Of a stretch of DNA of 64,000 nucleotides, positions 1-14,672 are shown one piece after another. The position numbers and the translations under genes were made by a program. The DNA comes from Diplosphaera chodatii (taxonomy: Eukaryota > Chlorophyta > Trebouxiophyceae > Prasiolales > Stichococcaceae). The notes under the pieces were generated by a model, which saw only the letters and a list, made by a program, of their open reading frames with translations, did no database searches and was not told the origin of the DNA. Within the stretch, counting starts at the first letter, position 1. Every line of letters begins with the position of its first letter. The stretch covers positions 744,001 to 808,000 of the forward strand of contig JAALGY010000038.1 of the NCBI GenBank assembly GCA_032358165.1, read 5' to 3'.

Positions 1-246
1 CCGAGTCGGACCGACCCATAACTCCTTAGCAAATCAAGACCCCATGCATTCGAGCGTATGCGGTGTGCGACAATGGAGCTTGCGTCTGCAACGTCCAAGT
101 GCAACCTGGTGCAGATCATTCCGGTGGGTGGGCAGCATGACTTCCAGACGCTGCAGTGTGTGGACAAGACGCCGGATGGGCAGGTCAAGGAGCAACCGCT
201 CATGTATGTCCGGTATGTGCCGCTTGTAGATGCGGCCACGACATGA
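1..246 (+). CDS. Protein-L-isoaspartate O-methyltransferase, C-terminal exon(s) (partial)
   Basis: Repairs damaged aspartyl/asparaginyl residues by methylating L-isoaspartate with S-adenosylmethionine. Only the end of the gene is present; the rest lies left of the window. The last coding stretch reads LVQIIPVGG, then FQTLQCVDKTPDGQV and LMYVRYVPLVD before a TGA at 244-246. This follows the C-terminal pattern of PCMT enzymes, where a G-R-L-I-x-P-V-G strand is followed by a D-K-x-x-D-G-x loop and L-M-x-V-x-Y-V-P-L. The exon probably starts near 113 after a CTGGTGCAG acceptor, although a start a little upstream is possible. The SAM-binding motifs are outside the window. The family assignment rests on about 45 residues of good collinear similarity. 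Confidence 0.75.
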
Positions 247-554
247 AGGCAGGGTGTGAGAGGTGTGCAGTCACAACACTGAATGAAGGCAGTGCACCAG
301 AGTGCAGAGTAGTGTATATGAAATTTTGGTGCGCTTTGGTGGATGCAGCGGCATTCGACTATCCTGCTTTTGCTGGCTTGTGGTTTGGCATCAGTTTTGG
401 CAGCTTTCTGTATGTTGGCAGGCTCTGATCGGCAGCTTCTCAGATGTTCAGAGGCTGGCCCAGTTCATGATGCAATGATCTGTGCGACACAAGCGACCAC
501 TGCAGGAGAGTAGCAACTGAAACCCTGCCATTACATCAAGGTTGGCACGATGTG
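247..554. other. Convergent 3' intergenic region
   Basis: About 300 bp between the stop of the isoaspartyl methyltransferase (+) and the stop of the site-2 protease (-). It presumably holds both 3' UTRs. No further gene or repeat was recognised. Confidence 0.5.
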
Positions 555-3500
555 TCAAACTAGCAGTCTGAGCACGTGGGTTGCTGTCACGAAGGCCACA
601 AGGGCAGTACAGGCGCGGGTGCTCCATGTCTTGGCTGCCATCCTCTTGGACATGTCGACGCCGGCCACCACCAGGGGCCCCAGCTCCCACCTGTTCATCG
701 CCAATGCTGCCTGCAAATGGGGAGAGGGGAGGCTGCGGCCATTGAGAGACAGGAGACCTCCAGCTCAGGGTCTCCTCCGTGATAGCTGCTGCTGCTGACA
801 AGCAACACCTGCATCATGCTGTGGCCAGCACACGAGTGCCTGACGCAGTGTTGCCTGTCTTCAGCTCACATGACACAGGATCACCATCACCTGCAGGGCC
901 TGGCCACCGTCCAGGATTGCCAGCGGCAGCATGTTGAGCACCGCCACTGCTGCTGACACCGCAAATGTGAAGCCTGCTAATCGCTCTAGGGCCGCGGGCA
1001 GCCATAGCGGTGCTAGTCCTACGGCCACACAGCAGGAGGTTAGCGATGATCGACAGATGACTGCAATGACTCGTTTCCTCAACACAGGACGTTCGAACAT
1101 AACGTGGCATGTGTTACACGGCGCTGGCGTCACCATGGCTATGTGTTGACCTACCCTGGCGCGGCGAGTAGCTGCTGGTCTCGAACGCCGAGGCCGCCTC
1201 TGCCGCCATGCCGACCCACACGATGAACGGCTGCTGCGACTGGCGCGCGTGCTCCTGCTCGAGCGGCTGCTGCTGGTCCTCCTGCTGCTGCGTGGTGCGC
1301 ATGGAGGCAGCAGCCTCCTGCATGGCCGCTGGCATGGGGTCAAGAGCAGCCGCTGCTGCCTGCTGCTGAGCTGCGTTGCCGGGGCCCGCCGCTGCGCCAT
1401 CCTCGACCACCCAGGGGTGCGGCTGGCCCGACAGGTCGCCTTGCCAGGCATGGTCTGCAGGCCGTGTCACCTGCGGGTACCAGGGCCGCAAACATCCATG
1501 ACAAGGCCATCGTGGTCGATCACCAGCAGCAACATGACTGGCGGGTTGGCGCCATGCGTCACCTTCAGCACAGCCTGCTGCACAGAGTCCACTGCAGCGG
1601 CGCCGTGCCGACGTGTGGCGCGCGCCGCTTCCTTCTGCCGTTGCTTGTGGGTCTTCCTGTGCTGCTCCGGCTGCTGCCGAGCCCGCAGCTGCCGCCCGGC
1701 CGCCACAGCCGACTGCACGGCTGGGCTGACTGCTGCTGGTGCATGCCAGGGGCCTGGCTGGTATGTGACTTTGAACATGTCCGCACCATAGTGCAGCAGC
1801 GGCGCCAGGCACCTGCTGCCCTGCGACATGAGAGCACCAGAGGCATGATTGCGCAGCACCTGCTACATCGGTGGAACACAATGCTGAGCCTTCTCACAAC
1901 AAAGACCATGCAACCGTCGCTCAGCACCTCAGGGCAGGGGTCTGTCTGGGAATTGCATGACGCCCCGGCCGCAACAGTCCTGGCCCGCAAACACACCCCT
2001 GTGACGCGGCCGCCCAGCTCCGTCTCCGGTGCTGCCCGCAGCACATGCCGCTCCACCTCCGCATCTGCGGTCAGCAGCTCCATAGCCCCCTGCAGCAAAC
2101 AGGAACGTGCATGAGTGTGCCAACTTGGTTCCAGAGCTGGGGCACCCTTCCATGCCGCAAGCACTTCCAGCACAGCGCGTGCAACAGGTCATGCAGCAGG
2201 TGTGAGTGATAACCAGGCTCAAAACCTCTGCCTGCGCACCTGCAGGCTGGCGGCGCCAAAATCATGGTGCGCCCCAGCGAAGCACAGCTCGTAGGCCGCG
2301 CACGCGCTGCCGCGCAGCTGCCGCATGTCCAGCAGACACGCTTCTGCCGCTTCTGTCGCTCTGCAATGACCAGTCTGACTGTAAGAGCCTGTCACGGGCA
2401 TGAGGCGACAAAGCCCCGACAGTCTGCTGTGGTTTGAGGCATCGGTGGTTGGAGGCGTCTCTGGCAACCCCTGCCACATGTGGGTGCCCAAGCGTGGGCT
2501 CATGGATGGCTGTCTTGCACACGCAGCGCAGCAGGGTGCACCCCATGCGGGCACCTGTCTGAAACGCAGTAGCCGCGCTGCGGGGCTGCCAGCACCGACA
2601 CAGCTGCAGGGAGCGTTGCGGTTGTTGGCTCTGTTCCCCCGGCTGCCGGGTCCGGCAGAAGGTCGTCTGGGATCAGGGTGTCGGCGGCCGCGTCCGACTG
2701 CTGCCCTGCCTTGTACCGCATCAGGCGCTCCCCGGTCAGCGCCTTCACGCCTCGTGGGGGCCGCTGGGCCGGCGCCAGCTGCTGGTGCTGCGCCACATCC
2801 TGTGGGTCAGCGTGTCACGACGCTCGCTTGACAGTCACCCTGGTGCCAGCTGGTTATGTAACGCCCTTGTAAGCACGTGGTGGGCATGTGGAAGGCTGGG
2901 CTCAGCGTAACCCACCTGCGCAAAGATGCAGGCTCTCAGGGAGTCTGCGCTGCGGACTGCACACCCATTGACGCCTGTGATGGTGTCGCCCGGCTGCAGG
3001 TGGCTGTGCAGCGCTGACTGCTGCGGCACAGACCTGGCGGATGGCGTGACAGCAGATGCCAATGTGAGTCACCAGAGATGCACAGCTGCCGATACGGACT
3101 GCATCAATCTGCATAGGACCATTTCTGCAGCATAACAGCACTCGGCATCTGCTGCGATTGCAGAGCTCCCCACCAGATGACAGCGCCCTGGCCAGTCGAG
3201 TACAGCGGCAGCAGCAGCACCGGCAGCAGCAGCGCCGACAGCCAGCAGGCGAGGCACAGCAGCCCATTGTGCCAGACACCAGCGCACACGATCTGCATGC
3301 GTTGCACGAGGACGGAGTCACTGCAGCGTTACTGGTGAAATGCACGGCCAGAACAGCCCTGCTTGGGCGGCTGCTTGCACCTGGCGCGATCCGACACCGG
3401 AGCTCTCAGGCGAGCACAGCACCTCAACACCAAGGCACACCCGCAGAACACGCCAGGGCGTCAGTGCAGCAAGGCCTTCCGACTCCAGGGCGACCGACGC

Positions 3501-4346
3501 TCCAGGCACCCACAGCACCAGAAATAGCGCCACATAGTGCAATGTCACGCCCTCCGCCGCTGCTGCCAGTGCATGTCCAGACTGCATTGGTGGATGGCCG
3601 CAGTCAGGCCTTTGGCCCATGCCGCTTGATGCAGGCAGACGGCAGCCTTGCACCGGTGCGATGGTGTTGCATTGCTTACCTCGTGTACACAGAGGGAAAG
3701 CGCCGCCGCGACCCAGAGATACCCAGCATGCGCCCACGGTATGGTGAGACCCGGCACAGCCAATGTCAGTTGAGAGGTCCCATGCACAGCCTGCTTGGCG
3801 GTGAGAAACCCGTCCGCATCATGGAGCAGCCACCCGTCCAGCAACTGCAGGGTGGAAGGAAAGGAGCGTTGCACTTCATGGCGGGTCCACCCTGCATCCC
3901 GTACAGCCTGGATATGTCCACACCCTCTCCAGATATCCTGTGCAGTCGCTTCTGACAGCACCCTGGACTCACGTGGATCCAGAATCGGAGCGCGACCCAG
4001 GCCTCCCGCACCAGCAGGCAGGCTGCTGCAGCAGCAAGGACGGCCGCTACTGGCGGTGCCAAGTTGAAGAAGGCCTGCAGCGGCCGCTTGTGCTGCCGAC
4101 CCCACCGTACAAAGTGCCTGACACAAGACACGCTGGTCGATCGCAGTACGGCTGGCGGGTGATGTTCCTCTGTATACAGCTATGTGATCGCAGGCCCGGC
4201 CGCAGTGCCTGAGCTGCCGGCAGGACGCATTGTGCAGTTGCCGAGCATTGATGCCCCGCCTTGCTCACCTGTTGAGTGCCGTCGTCTGTACTGTCAGCAT
4301 GCCGCCGTGAATGAAGGTGACATCGTTCCATCCTAAGCGCTTGCAT
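555..4346 (-). CDS. Membrane-bound site-2 metalloprotease (S2P/MBTPS2-like), multi-exon
   Basis: Intramembrane zinc protease of the M50 family, which releases membrane-tethered transcription factors. Exons read from about 4346 down to a TGA at 557-555. In order: an N-terminal hydrophobic segment (near 4060-3990), the zinc motif H-E-S-G-H followed by ALAAAAEGV, the S2P hallmark CAGVWHN (near 3290), a PDZ-like insert LQPGDTITGVNGCAVRS (near 3000-2950), and the second metal-ligand motif NMLPLAILDGGQAL (near 935-890), then a final exon of about 50 residues ending THVLRLLV. HE and SGHA lie on different exons: the intron runs from about 3679 to 3582 and is in phase 0. The start at 4346 (MQALRMERCH) splices in frame into the exon beginning near 4160. 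An internal Ser/Gln-rich region (about 2550-1200) was not fully resolved into exons. The family is certain; the exact exon set is not. Confidence 0.85.
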
Positions 4347-4759
4347 GCCGCTGCCACCACAGCACCCAGCACCGCAAAGACAACCGCCGCCAGGGCCAGC
4401 AGCCCCAGCGGCTGCATTGCCGTTTACTCACATGAGTGCTGTTACATCGTCACAGCAGGCTGGAATCGGCACTGGAAAGGATAATCAGCCCGTTGTGCCC
4501 AGCAGATGCCAACAGCTGAGGCCGACTTTGTAGGCAAGCCAGACGCCGTCAAGCGGGCGGTCTCGCAAGATGGGAGGACTTCTACGGATCAATGCACGGC
4601 TAAACGCTCGGCGAGTACTTGTGGTTGTGATCGCATGTATGCTGTGCGGAAGTGCGCTGTGCGCTGGTGCCAGTGTGGCATGTCACGTGAGTCTCTCATG
4701 CAAGTCCACCTGAGATTCGGTGTCTCGGAGGAAACGCGACAATTGCATCGACTGCTGAT
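4347..4759. promoter_or_regulatory. Divergent intergenic region (S2P / cysteine protease)
   Basis: About 410 bp between the start codons of the S2P gene (-) and the cysteine protease (+), so it should hold both promoters and 5' UTRs. No TATA box or other specific element stands out. Confidence 0.4.
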
Positions 4760-8703
<3,944 letters not shown>

Positions 8704-9094
8704 CCCACTTGCGGATGCAACTGTGGCGATCAAGAGACACAGTGCTTCGTGATTGCCATTGTCATTTGAATCAATACATGTGCATGTGTGCCCGTTCCCT
8801 CTCAAATTCATATGGCACTTTCACTTCGGCAGCTCCACAGCACACAGCTGCATGTTTTGACCGGCATGTGTTTCCCACCCACAAGCGGCGCCACCCTGGG
8901 GTATGTAGAGTGTGAGCCATGCGGCACGAATGCCCGGACTTCTTTCGCGTTTTATGCCTGGTATGGTGGCACGACCAAGTCGTGCTTGCTCCAGCTGTCT
9001 ACACATTCCTGATTTACGACCACGCTCCCAAGCCATCAGCATTACCAGCAGTCGCTGCCAGTGGTCAATGAGCATCAGGTCCAGTACCGACGAC
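8704..9094 (+). other. Intergenic region, 3' flank of protease and promoter of next gene
   Basis: About 390 bp between two genes in the same orientation. No coding pattern, repeat or RNA gene was recognised. Confidence 0.4.
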
Positions 9095-10500
9095 ATGGCT
9101 GCTGGACGACTGGCCGCTCTTGGTGCGGTTGCAGACTCGAGAAATCGTGTCACATCTGTATAGCAGCAACATTGCGAAAATTCACCCCGTTGTGTCACTG
9201 CAGGCGATATGTTCCTGAGTTCATTTGACGACGCCAGCCGCAAGGATGGCCAGAGTGCTGTTCTCAGGGAGACGCAGTGCAAGCAGCCTGAAGCTTACCA
9301 CGATATTGAGGAGGTAACGCTATGATGCAGCATGGCGTGTATGGTGACGCCGCTGCAAGCGGTCCCTTCTGCGGCGGCTGCCATCAGAAATGTTGTACAT
9401 GTTGTGCAGGAGAGCACCAGCACCGGCCTACGCACGGGTGATGAGGGCGAATCAGGCAGCATTCGAGACCAAACGGTCGACGGGCCGGAAGTCTTTGAGT
9501 TTGACAGCAAGGGTGTCCGCCCGCAGGTGAGGATGGACCGCCAAGCCGATGCCGTGCCTGACTGGGCAGTTTCAGCTTGTCGAGCTGCAACCCATGTTTT
9601 CATGTTGAGCAGGGTACGGGGAACAGCCGGCAAGAGCAGTTTAGCAGCAGCGATGGCGGTCACAATAGACGCAGACGAGGTGCCGGCATTGCAGCAACTC
9701 CCGCCACAGCCGCCAGTGACCCAGTGTCAACGTGGACCGGCAGCCGGTCGGAGCTGTCGGGCTTGCAGAGACAAGTGCAGACGTACGGTGCGCGCATGAC
9801 GTGCATGTTATGGTGCGACTCACTGCTCGCAAGGCTGTGTCGCCAGCTCGACTCGCCATGCCTGGCTGCTGGTGTGCTGACAGAGCTCGTGCCTCTGCTG
9901 AAGTACTGTGTTGGGGCGTGATCTGATAGCCACATTGCATACGCATACGCAGGTGCTGCCGCATTGGACAAGAAAGCCAAGAAGCAATTTGATGCCACGC
10001 AGCTGGCGAAACTGGGCGCCCGCGCTGAGAAGGCACAACGCATGCCCGCCTCGGTCGGAAAAGGTGCACAGATGCTTGTCCAACGCCTGCCAGTGTCCGC
10101 CCCACCGACGGTCGCGTGCTGCTGAGGGCGTCCTGAGTTCCTGCGCTGTGCATCGGCTGAAAACTTGTGCAGACTGCTGTGTGCCCTCACCCATGCATCT
10201 CAGATCTGTCTGGCACAGTGTGGTCGCAGCTGTGTGATCCTGCTGTCTGCGTCTGCAGGCCTGAAGCGCAAGCACACACACCGCGCGGAGCGTGTGCAGG
10301 AGGAGGCGGTGGAGGCCGGGCACCTGTCGAGGCAGGCCATTTCCAAGGTGCGGCGGAAGCAGAAGGCTGCGGGCGCGCCGAAGCGCGACGCAGGGCTCGG
10401 CGAGCACGGGAGTGCCTTCCGGCGCGGCGTGCTCCGTGTCTCGGGCAAGCCACCAGGCGGCAAGCCGCGTGCGAAGGTCAAGCAACAGCGGCGCGGATGA
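9095..10500 (+). CDS. DUF4602 / C1orf131-like basic nucleolar protein (tentative)
   Basis: Six exons join in consistent phase: about 9095-9144 (MAAGRLAALGAVADSRN), 9202-9315, 9410-9526, 9611-9787, 9953-10060 and 10260-10500, stop TGA at 10498-10500. The product is about 280-300 residues: an acidic, polar N-terminal half and a very Lys/Arg-rich C-terminal half ending KVKQQRRG. Collinear landmarks resemble the C1orf131/DUF4602 family: VFEFDSKG, then a segment with KKAKKQFDATQLAKLGARA (family pattern: basic, then E-K-R, then L-G-A-K-P) and near the end FRRGVLRVS (family: F-K-x-G-x-L-x-L-S). Human C1orf131 is a component of the small-subunit processome, so a role in ribosome assembly is inferred. 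The family call is from pattern memory and is moderate only; the gene model itself is better supported. Confidence 0.55.
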
Positions 10501-11115
10501 TCTGGGGTCGCACTCTGCAGCAGCGACGTCACCCGGCACACAATGCGCTGACGGCATCCTGCAAAACTCCACATGCCTCACATGGTGAGGGTCACATCGC
10601 ATGCGGTCATCTGATGAGCATGGCTTGCATGTTGTGGCACGCACCTGCAAGCTCGCAGGGCTTTACTCTCGGTCATATTTCACTGATTCACCACCGCCTT
10701 GACCCCGCAGGGTGTTGCGGCCAATATACAAACAAACGGTTGGCGTCTTTGACAGTGCCAAGGCCAGTACCTCACAACAGGCTCAATGGCAGGACGGTCA
10801 GCGGAACTGTTGGCGTGCAGAGGGAGTGCAAAAGTGCCTGTATGCCTAAGTTGTGCAGTACATACTTCCTCCAGGAGCTGTGCTTAAAGGCACTACAACA
10901 CACAGGGTTTATGTAAAGCCAAGAGGACCCGCAGAAGCGCGTGCAGTTCTGGGCATTGTCGCAAGGTTTGCCGCGGTGGGCACTGCTGACGGTCGAGACA
11001 CCCAACAGCCTTCCGTACGCCGAGTCAGCCGCTGCGAGCCAGCTTGATAGTGTTGAACCAAGCCACCTTGTCGCTGGGCTTTGTCGTGGGTGGGCCAGCG
11101 GGTGCAGGCGTACAA
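10501..11115 (+). other. Intergenic region between two + strand genes
   Basis: About 600 bp. It may contain a 5' UTR or upstream exon of the RING gene, but no reading frame is convincing and no repeat was seen. Confidence 0.3.
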
Positions 11116-11715
11116 ATGGAGGCAGGGCCGCGCACCAGGCTGGGGCGGCCTATAGAGCGTGATCTCCCTGCAGCGGCACAGTCATCAGAGCAGCAGGAGG
11201 AGGGCAACTCCGCGTTCGAGTGCAACATCTGCTATGAGCTGGCGCACGAGCCCGTGGTCACGCTGTGCGGCCACCTCTACTGCTGGCCCTGCATCTATAG
11301 GTGGATGCAGGTGCAGAGCCACTGCCGAGTCTGTCCAGTCTGCAAGGCGGGCATCGACGATGAAAAGAACTGTATACCTATATATGGGCGCGGCGGCGAC
11401 AATGCGGACCCGCGCAAGAAGACGGGCGGCCTCGAGCAGGTGGCAGACAGCAAGGATGCGGGGGATGCCGTGCCGCGCCGGCCGGCGGGGCAGCGTCCAG
11501 CGCCCGTGCAGCGCGGGGGCTTTGGGCAGGGTGGCGGCAACCTCAACATGCAGCCTGGCCTGGGCATCATCCCAACGCTGTTTGGCTTCCAGCAGAACCA
11601 GGGCCAGGGCGGTTACACGGAGCCCCTGACGCCGGAGCAGCAGCACCAGGCGTTCTTGTCACGGCTACTACTAATGCTGGGGAGTTTTGTCATCATGTGC
11701 CTGCTGCTGTTCTGA
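11116..11715 (+). CDS. RING-finger E3 ubiquitin ligase with C-terminal membrane anchor (RMA/RNF5/RNF185 type)
   Basis: Single-exon reading frame of 199 residues, starting at ATG 11116 (MEAGPRTRLGRPIERD) and stopping at TGA 11713-11715. A C3HC4 RING finger lies at about residues 36-80: CNIC, CGHLYCWPC and CPVC supply the zinc ligands, and the W after HLYC is typical of E2-binding RINGs of this family. A Gly/Gln/Pro-rich linker follows (GGFGQGGGNLNMQPG), then a C-terminal hydrophobic anchor (LLLMLGSFVIMCLLLF) that ends the protein. This layout is that of RMA1/RNF5/RNF185, tail-anchored ER E3 ligases acting in ER-associated degradation. Frames opening upstream (from 11044) lack an ATG. Lack of introns is notable beside intron-rich neighbours. 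Confidence 0.9.
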   Translation: MEAGPRTRLGRPIERDLPAAAQSSEQQEEGNSAFECNICYELAHEPVVTLCGHLYCWPCIYRWMQVQSHCRVCPVCKAGIDDEKNCIPIYGRGGDNADPRKKTGGLEQVADSKDAGDAVPRRPAGQRPAPVQRGGFGQGGGNLNMQPGLGIIPTLFGFQQNQGQGGYTEPLTPEQQHQAFLSRLLLMLGSFVIMCLLLF

Positions 11716-12200
11716 GCTGGACCGCCAAAGTTACTCAGAACGGTTGCCGTTGCTGGCAGAGCTGTGGGCTCGCTGGCAGCCACCTAGCGGACAACTAATG
11801 AGAGATGGGGAGTTTCCTTAGTTCACGAAGTCGTCGCTACTTCTCGACCTGTATTGTGTGGATGTATGGCAGCGTGGTTGCAGATGCTTATTTTGCACCA
11901 ACAGCCACAGGCATAGCTGGTGTCACACATGGCAGCAATGCAGTCAGCTTGCGCAGTGGCCACCAATGCAAGGTGCAGGCAGCCTGGGCTTGCCTTGTGT
12001 TGGGAGGTATGCCAGTGCCAAAGCAGAATGCCCTGTATCTTGTTTGGCCTAGACTACAGCCAGTCATCGGTACGGTTGGTCTGGTTGAGCAGCTTCTGCC
12101 TCTTGTCATCAGCAACCATTTGGCAGTGATCGTCTTATCAGCAGCCGTAGTAACTGCACATCCTGATGACCCTGGGCAGCCAAGCTGTATTGCCCACGCA
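11716..12200. other. Convergent 3' intergenic region
   Basis: About 485 bp between the stop codons of the RING gene (+) and the REV7 gene (-), presumably 3' UTRs. Open frames on the + strand here look like chance. Confidence 0.4.
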
Positions 12201-13426
12201 TCATTGCTGCAGCTGCAGCGTTGTGAAGAGCGAGCTGTCAACGGTCAGCTGCAGTTGCAGGGTTTGTGCCACTCGTGTCGTCTTCACCGGCTGCAGCTCA
12301 TGCGGCGCACTAATTGCATAACCCTGCGGCGCTACCTGCAGTGCAGGAAGCACGTCCTGGGCGGCATCACCCGTGCAAGTTCATCAGATACCCTGCTGCC
12401 CTTGTGCGCCAATGCCTAGGCACCACTTGCAAGCACATCGTTCTCACATCCACAGCAGCAATGGAGTGCACGGCCGTCACTGACACTTGGTAAGTACCAC
12501 CTACCACGGCATGCTCGCCCACCTCCTCCGCCCACATGTCCTGTGGCAGCTCTGCGCCGCCGCTCATGCATGCCAGCACGGTGAATGTGCAGCCTGCACA
12601 CTAGGTGAAGCCGATAAGATCAAATACCCACATGTACACGACAATGCGTGTTGATTTGAACACCAGTTGTGTGAAGATCATCAGATCACAAGCTGTGCAC
12701 GCAAAACAACCGAACACGCGTACTGTCACCTGCCGGCAGAGGCTGCAGGACGGCCTTGGTGTACTGCAGCTTCAGGAGCATGTTGCGCAGGGCCGCCTCC
12801 AGCTCGATGGGGCTCATCTCCCTCACCTTGTCCCGCTGCAGCAGCTGTGCATGCACAGGGGAACGCGAGAGGTTCGTGGTCCCAACCATCAGCCTAATAC
12901 CGTCTGCAAGCCTGCTGACGGCTGGCCGGCTTGCATGAGCATGTACCAAAACCACCCACCTTGATGTCCAGCGCATACTTCTCAACTGCCTGTGCCGACT
13001 GGTCCAGGATCACAACTATGAGCTTCGCCAAGGTGCCCTTCTCCAGGCCATCCTGTGCGGAAACTGGTGTTACAGTTCTAATCTGATGCGGAAGCGCATG
13101 ACATGCTATGCACGCTGTGCTTGACCTGCGCACCGCGCGCGGGCTCTGTTTACCTTGAGGCTCTCTGTCAGCTGCTGCACGTAGGCTACAACGTCAGGGT
13201 GTATGCATTTGCGAACAGCAATGCCATACAGGCGCGCTCGATCAAAGAGATCCGGATCATACACCTGCGTGTTCAATGCGCCCAGTTTCATTGACCTGGG
13301 ATTTTGCACGAGCGCATTCGGACGCAGTTGACACGACATTACCTCTCTCACGAATAGCGTCTGGTGGATGATTGCTTCGACAAGCTCTGATATCACGGCA
13401 GCATAGTGAGCTGCATCAGCAGACAT
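12201..13426 (-). CDS. REV7: REV7/MAD2L2 HORMA-domain protein (DNA polymerase zeta subunit)
   Basis: HORMA adaptor that binds REV3 and REV1 in translesion DNA polymerase zeta. Six exons join in frame: 13426-13343 (MSADAAHYAAVISELVEA, ending in LFVRE), 13264-13154 (YDPDLFDRARLYGIAVRK, then CIHPDVVAYVQQLTESLK), 13052-12960 (LIVVILDQSAQAVEKYALDI), 12844-12730 (LEAALRNMLLKLQYT), 12593-12505 (GCTFTVLACMSGG) and a last exon ending at the TGA 12203-12201 that contains HELQPVKTTRVAQTLQLQL. Each block is collinear with MAD2L2, including C-H-P-E-L, V-V-V-I-L-D, P-P-G-C-T-F-T-V-L and the safety-belt end I-P-L-K-x-M-x-x-x-x-L-x-M-Q-L. The intron after the Gly of GCTFTVL keeps phase. The acceptor of the last exon has two in-frame options. 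The family call is firm. Confidence 0.88.
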
Positions 13427-14051
13427 GCAGGCGTGCGCTGCCACTGAAGCTGCAACCCCATAGCCGTGCTGGTGAGATGAGCAAACGATCGATTTCACAG
13501 CCGTGTAAGAGGACAGACAGTAGGTAGAAGTGTCCAAGCTTGTGATGCAGATGTCGCTGTCAGTGTGCTAGGTTGGCATTGGGCTGCGCGGGCAGTCCTA
13601 GAAAGGGTTTTGCTTGCCAGCACAGCTTGCCAGCACCGAGAAGTTGTGTCAGGCACTCAGGCTGCCACCGTTGTTGCAACGCAATGCAACGCGTCGGACA
13701 GGCTTTTAGAGGCCGAGCTGTAGTGTGAAGTTGCACAGGAGCAAGGTGGAATGAGTTAGGATGCTGGTGACAGCGCCATCTAGATGACAACAACTACTGT
13801 ACAGTTGACGCAAACAACTAGGACAGAGCACTTGTTTGGACAAAGTACTGCGGTAGCAAAAGGGCACCCAACCCTTCAACAACGCTTTATCGAGGCTAGT
13901 CGTTGCTATGGCCCAGCCGTACCATGCCCCTGCTATGGTTCACCACAGCGTGCAACAGACTGCCCACTCCAGGAACGGAGGCTGCTGGCTGCCGCGGCGC
14001 AGATGCAGCAGCGAGTGCAGCAAGCACCAGCCTATGACACTGGCCACACGC
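13427..14051 (-). other. Intergenic region between RABC 3' end and REV7 5' end
   Basis: About 625 bp between two - strand genes: the 3' flank of the GTPase gene and the promoter/5' UTR of REV7. A 78-codon open frame at 13560-13793 (-) shows no recognisable protein features. Confidence 0.4.
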
Positions 14052-14672
14052 TCATCCGCAGCAACTCGACGGTGGCTGCTGGATGCCAGCACCCACGTGC
14101 AGCCGTGAGTTGCCCGCATCTGTGAGCAGATTTGGCGTTTCCAACACCTTGAGCACCAGCTCCTCGAAGGCTTGTGTCACCGCAACATCTGCCTTGGCGC
14201 TGGTCTCCACAAACAAGCAGCCGTGGGTCTTTGCAAAGTTCTCGCCCTCCTCCGAGGTTACCTCCCGGTCTGTATCCCTGTCGACTTTGTTGGCCACCAC
14301 CATCTTGATCGCGTTCTCGATCGTGCTGTACATGTCCACCTCTTGCATCCAGATCTCCCCCAGACTGTCGAATGTTTCTCGCCGTGTGACATCATACACA
14401 AATATTACTGCGTGCGCCCCCCTGTAGTACGAGCTGGTGAGGGTCCTGAAGCGCTCCTGGCCCGCTGTGTCCCAGATTGTGAGCTTGAGCCGCTTGCCCT
14501 GCTGCGTAACATATTTCGTGCGGAAGTCCACTCCTATCGTGGGGTTGGTGGATGCCTCAAACCTGTCTGTCGTGAAGCGGAGCAACAGGGAACTCTTGCC
14601 GACACTAGAATCGCCGACTAACAGCACCTTTACTAGGCTATCGAAAGGTTGGAGCTGTCCTGTGCTGTCCAT
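14052..14672 (-). CDS. RABC/Rab18 family small GTPase
   Basis: Intronless reading frame of 206 residues (ATG 14672-14670, TGA 14054-14052). All five GTPase motifs are intact: P-loop GDSSVGKSS, switch [36 protein letters not shown] and ETSAK. The combination [33 protein letters not shown] and [11 protein letters not shown] matches the RabC/Rab18 group, which acts at the ER and lipid droplets. The C-terminus is short and ends SSCCG, giving a CC motif for geranylgeranylation. In a window where nearly every gene is split by introns, an intact intronless copy is unusual and could be retro-derived, or simply an ancient single-exon gene. Confidence 0.93.
   Translation of the reverse strand: MDSTGQLQPFDSLVKVLLVGDSSVGKSSLLLRFTTDRFEASTNPTIGVDFRTKYVTQQGKRLKLTIWDTAGQERFRTLTSSYYRGAHAVIFVYDVTRRETFDSLGEIWMQEVDMYSTIENAIKMVVANKVDRDTDREVTSEEGENFAKTHGCLFVETSAKADVAVTQAFEELVLKVLETPNLLTDAGNSRLHVGAGIQQPPSSCCG

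Noticed and set aside
1085..1110. GTTCGAAC word resembling a tRNA T-loop.
   Set aside because: No flanking T-stem, acceptor stem or anticodon arm could be drawn.
1114..1881. Long - strand open frame of 255 codons, and overlapping + strand frames of 180-216 codons.
   Set aside because: Low-complexity frames in GC-rich DNA overlapping the S2P gene's internal region; none shows a family motif. At most part of this stretch is S2P coding in a single frame.
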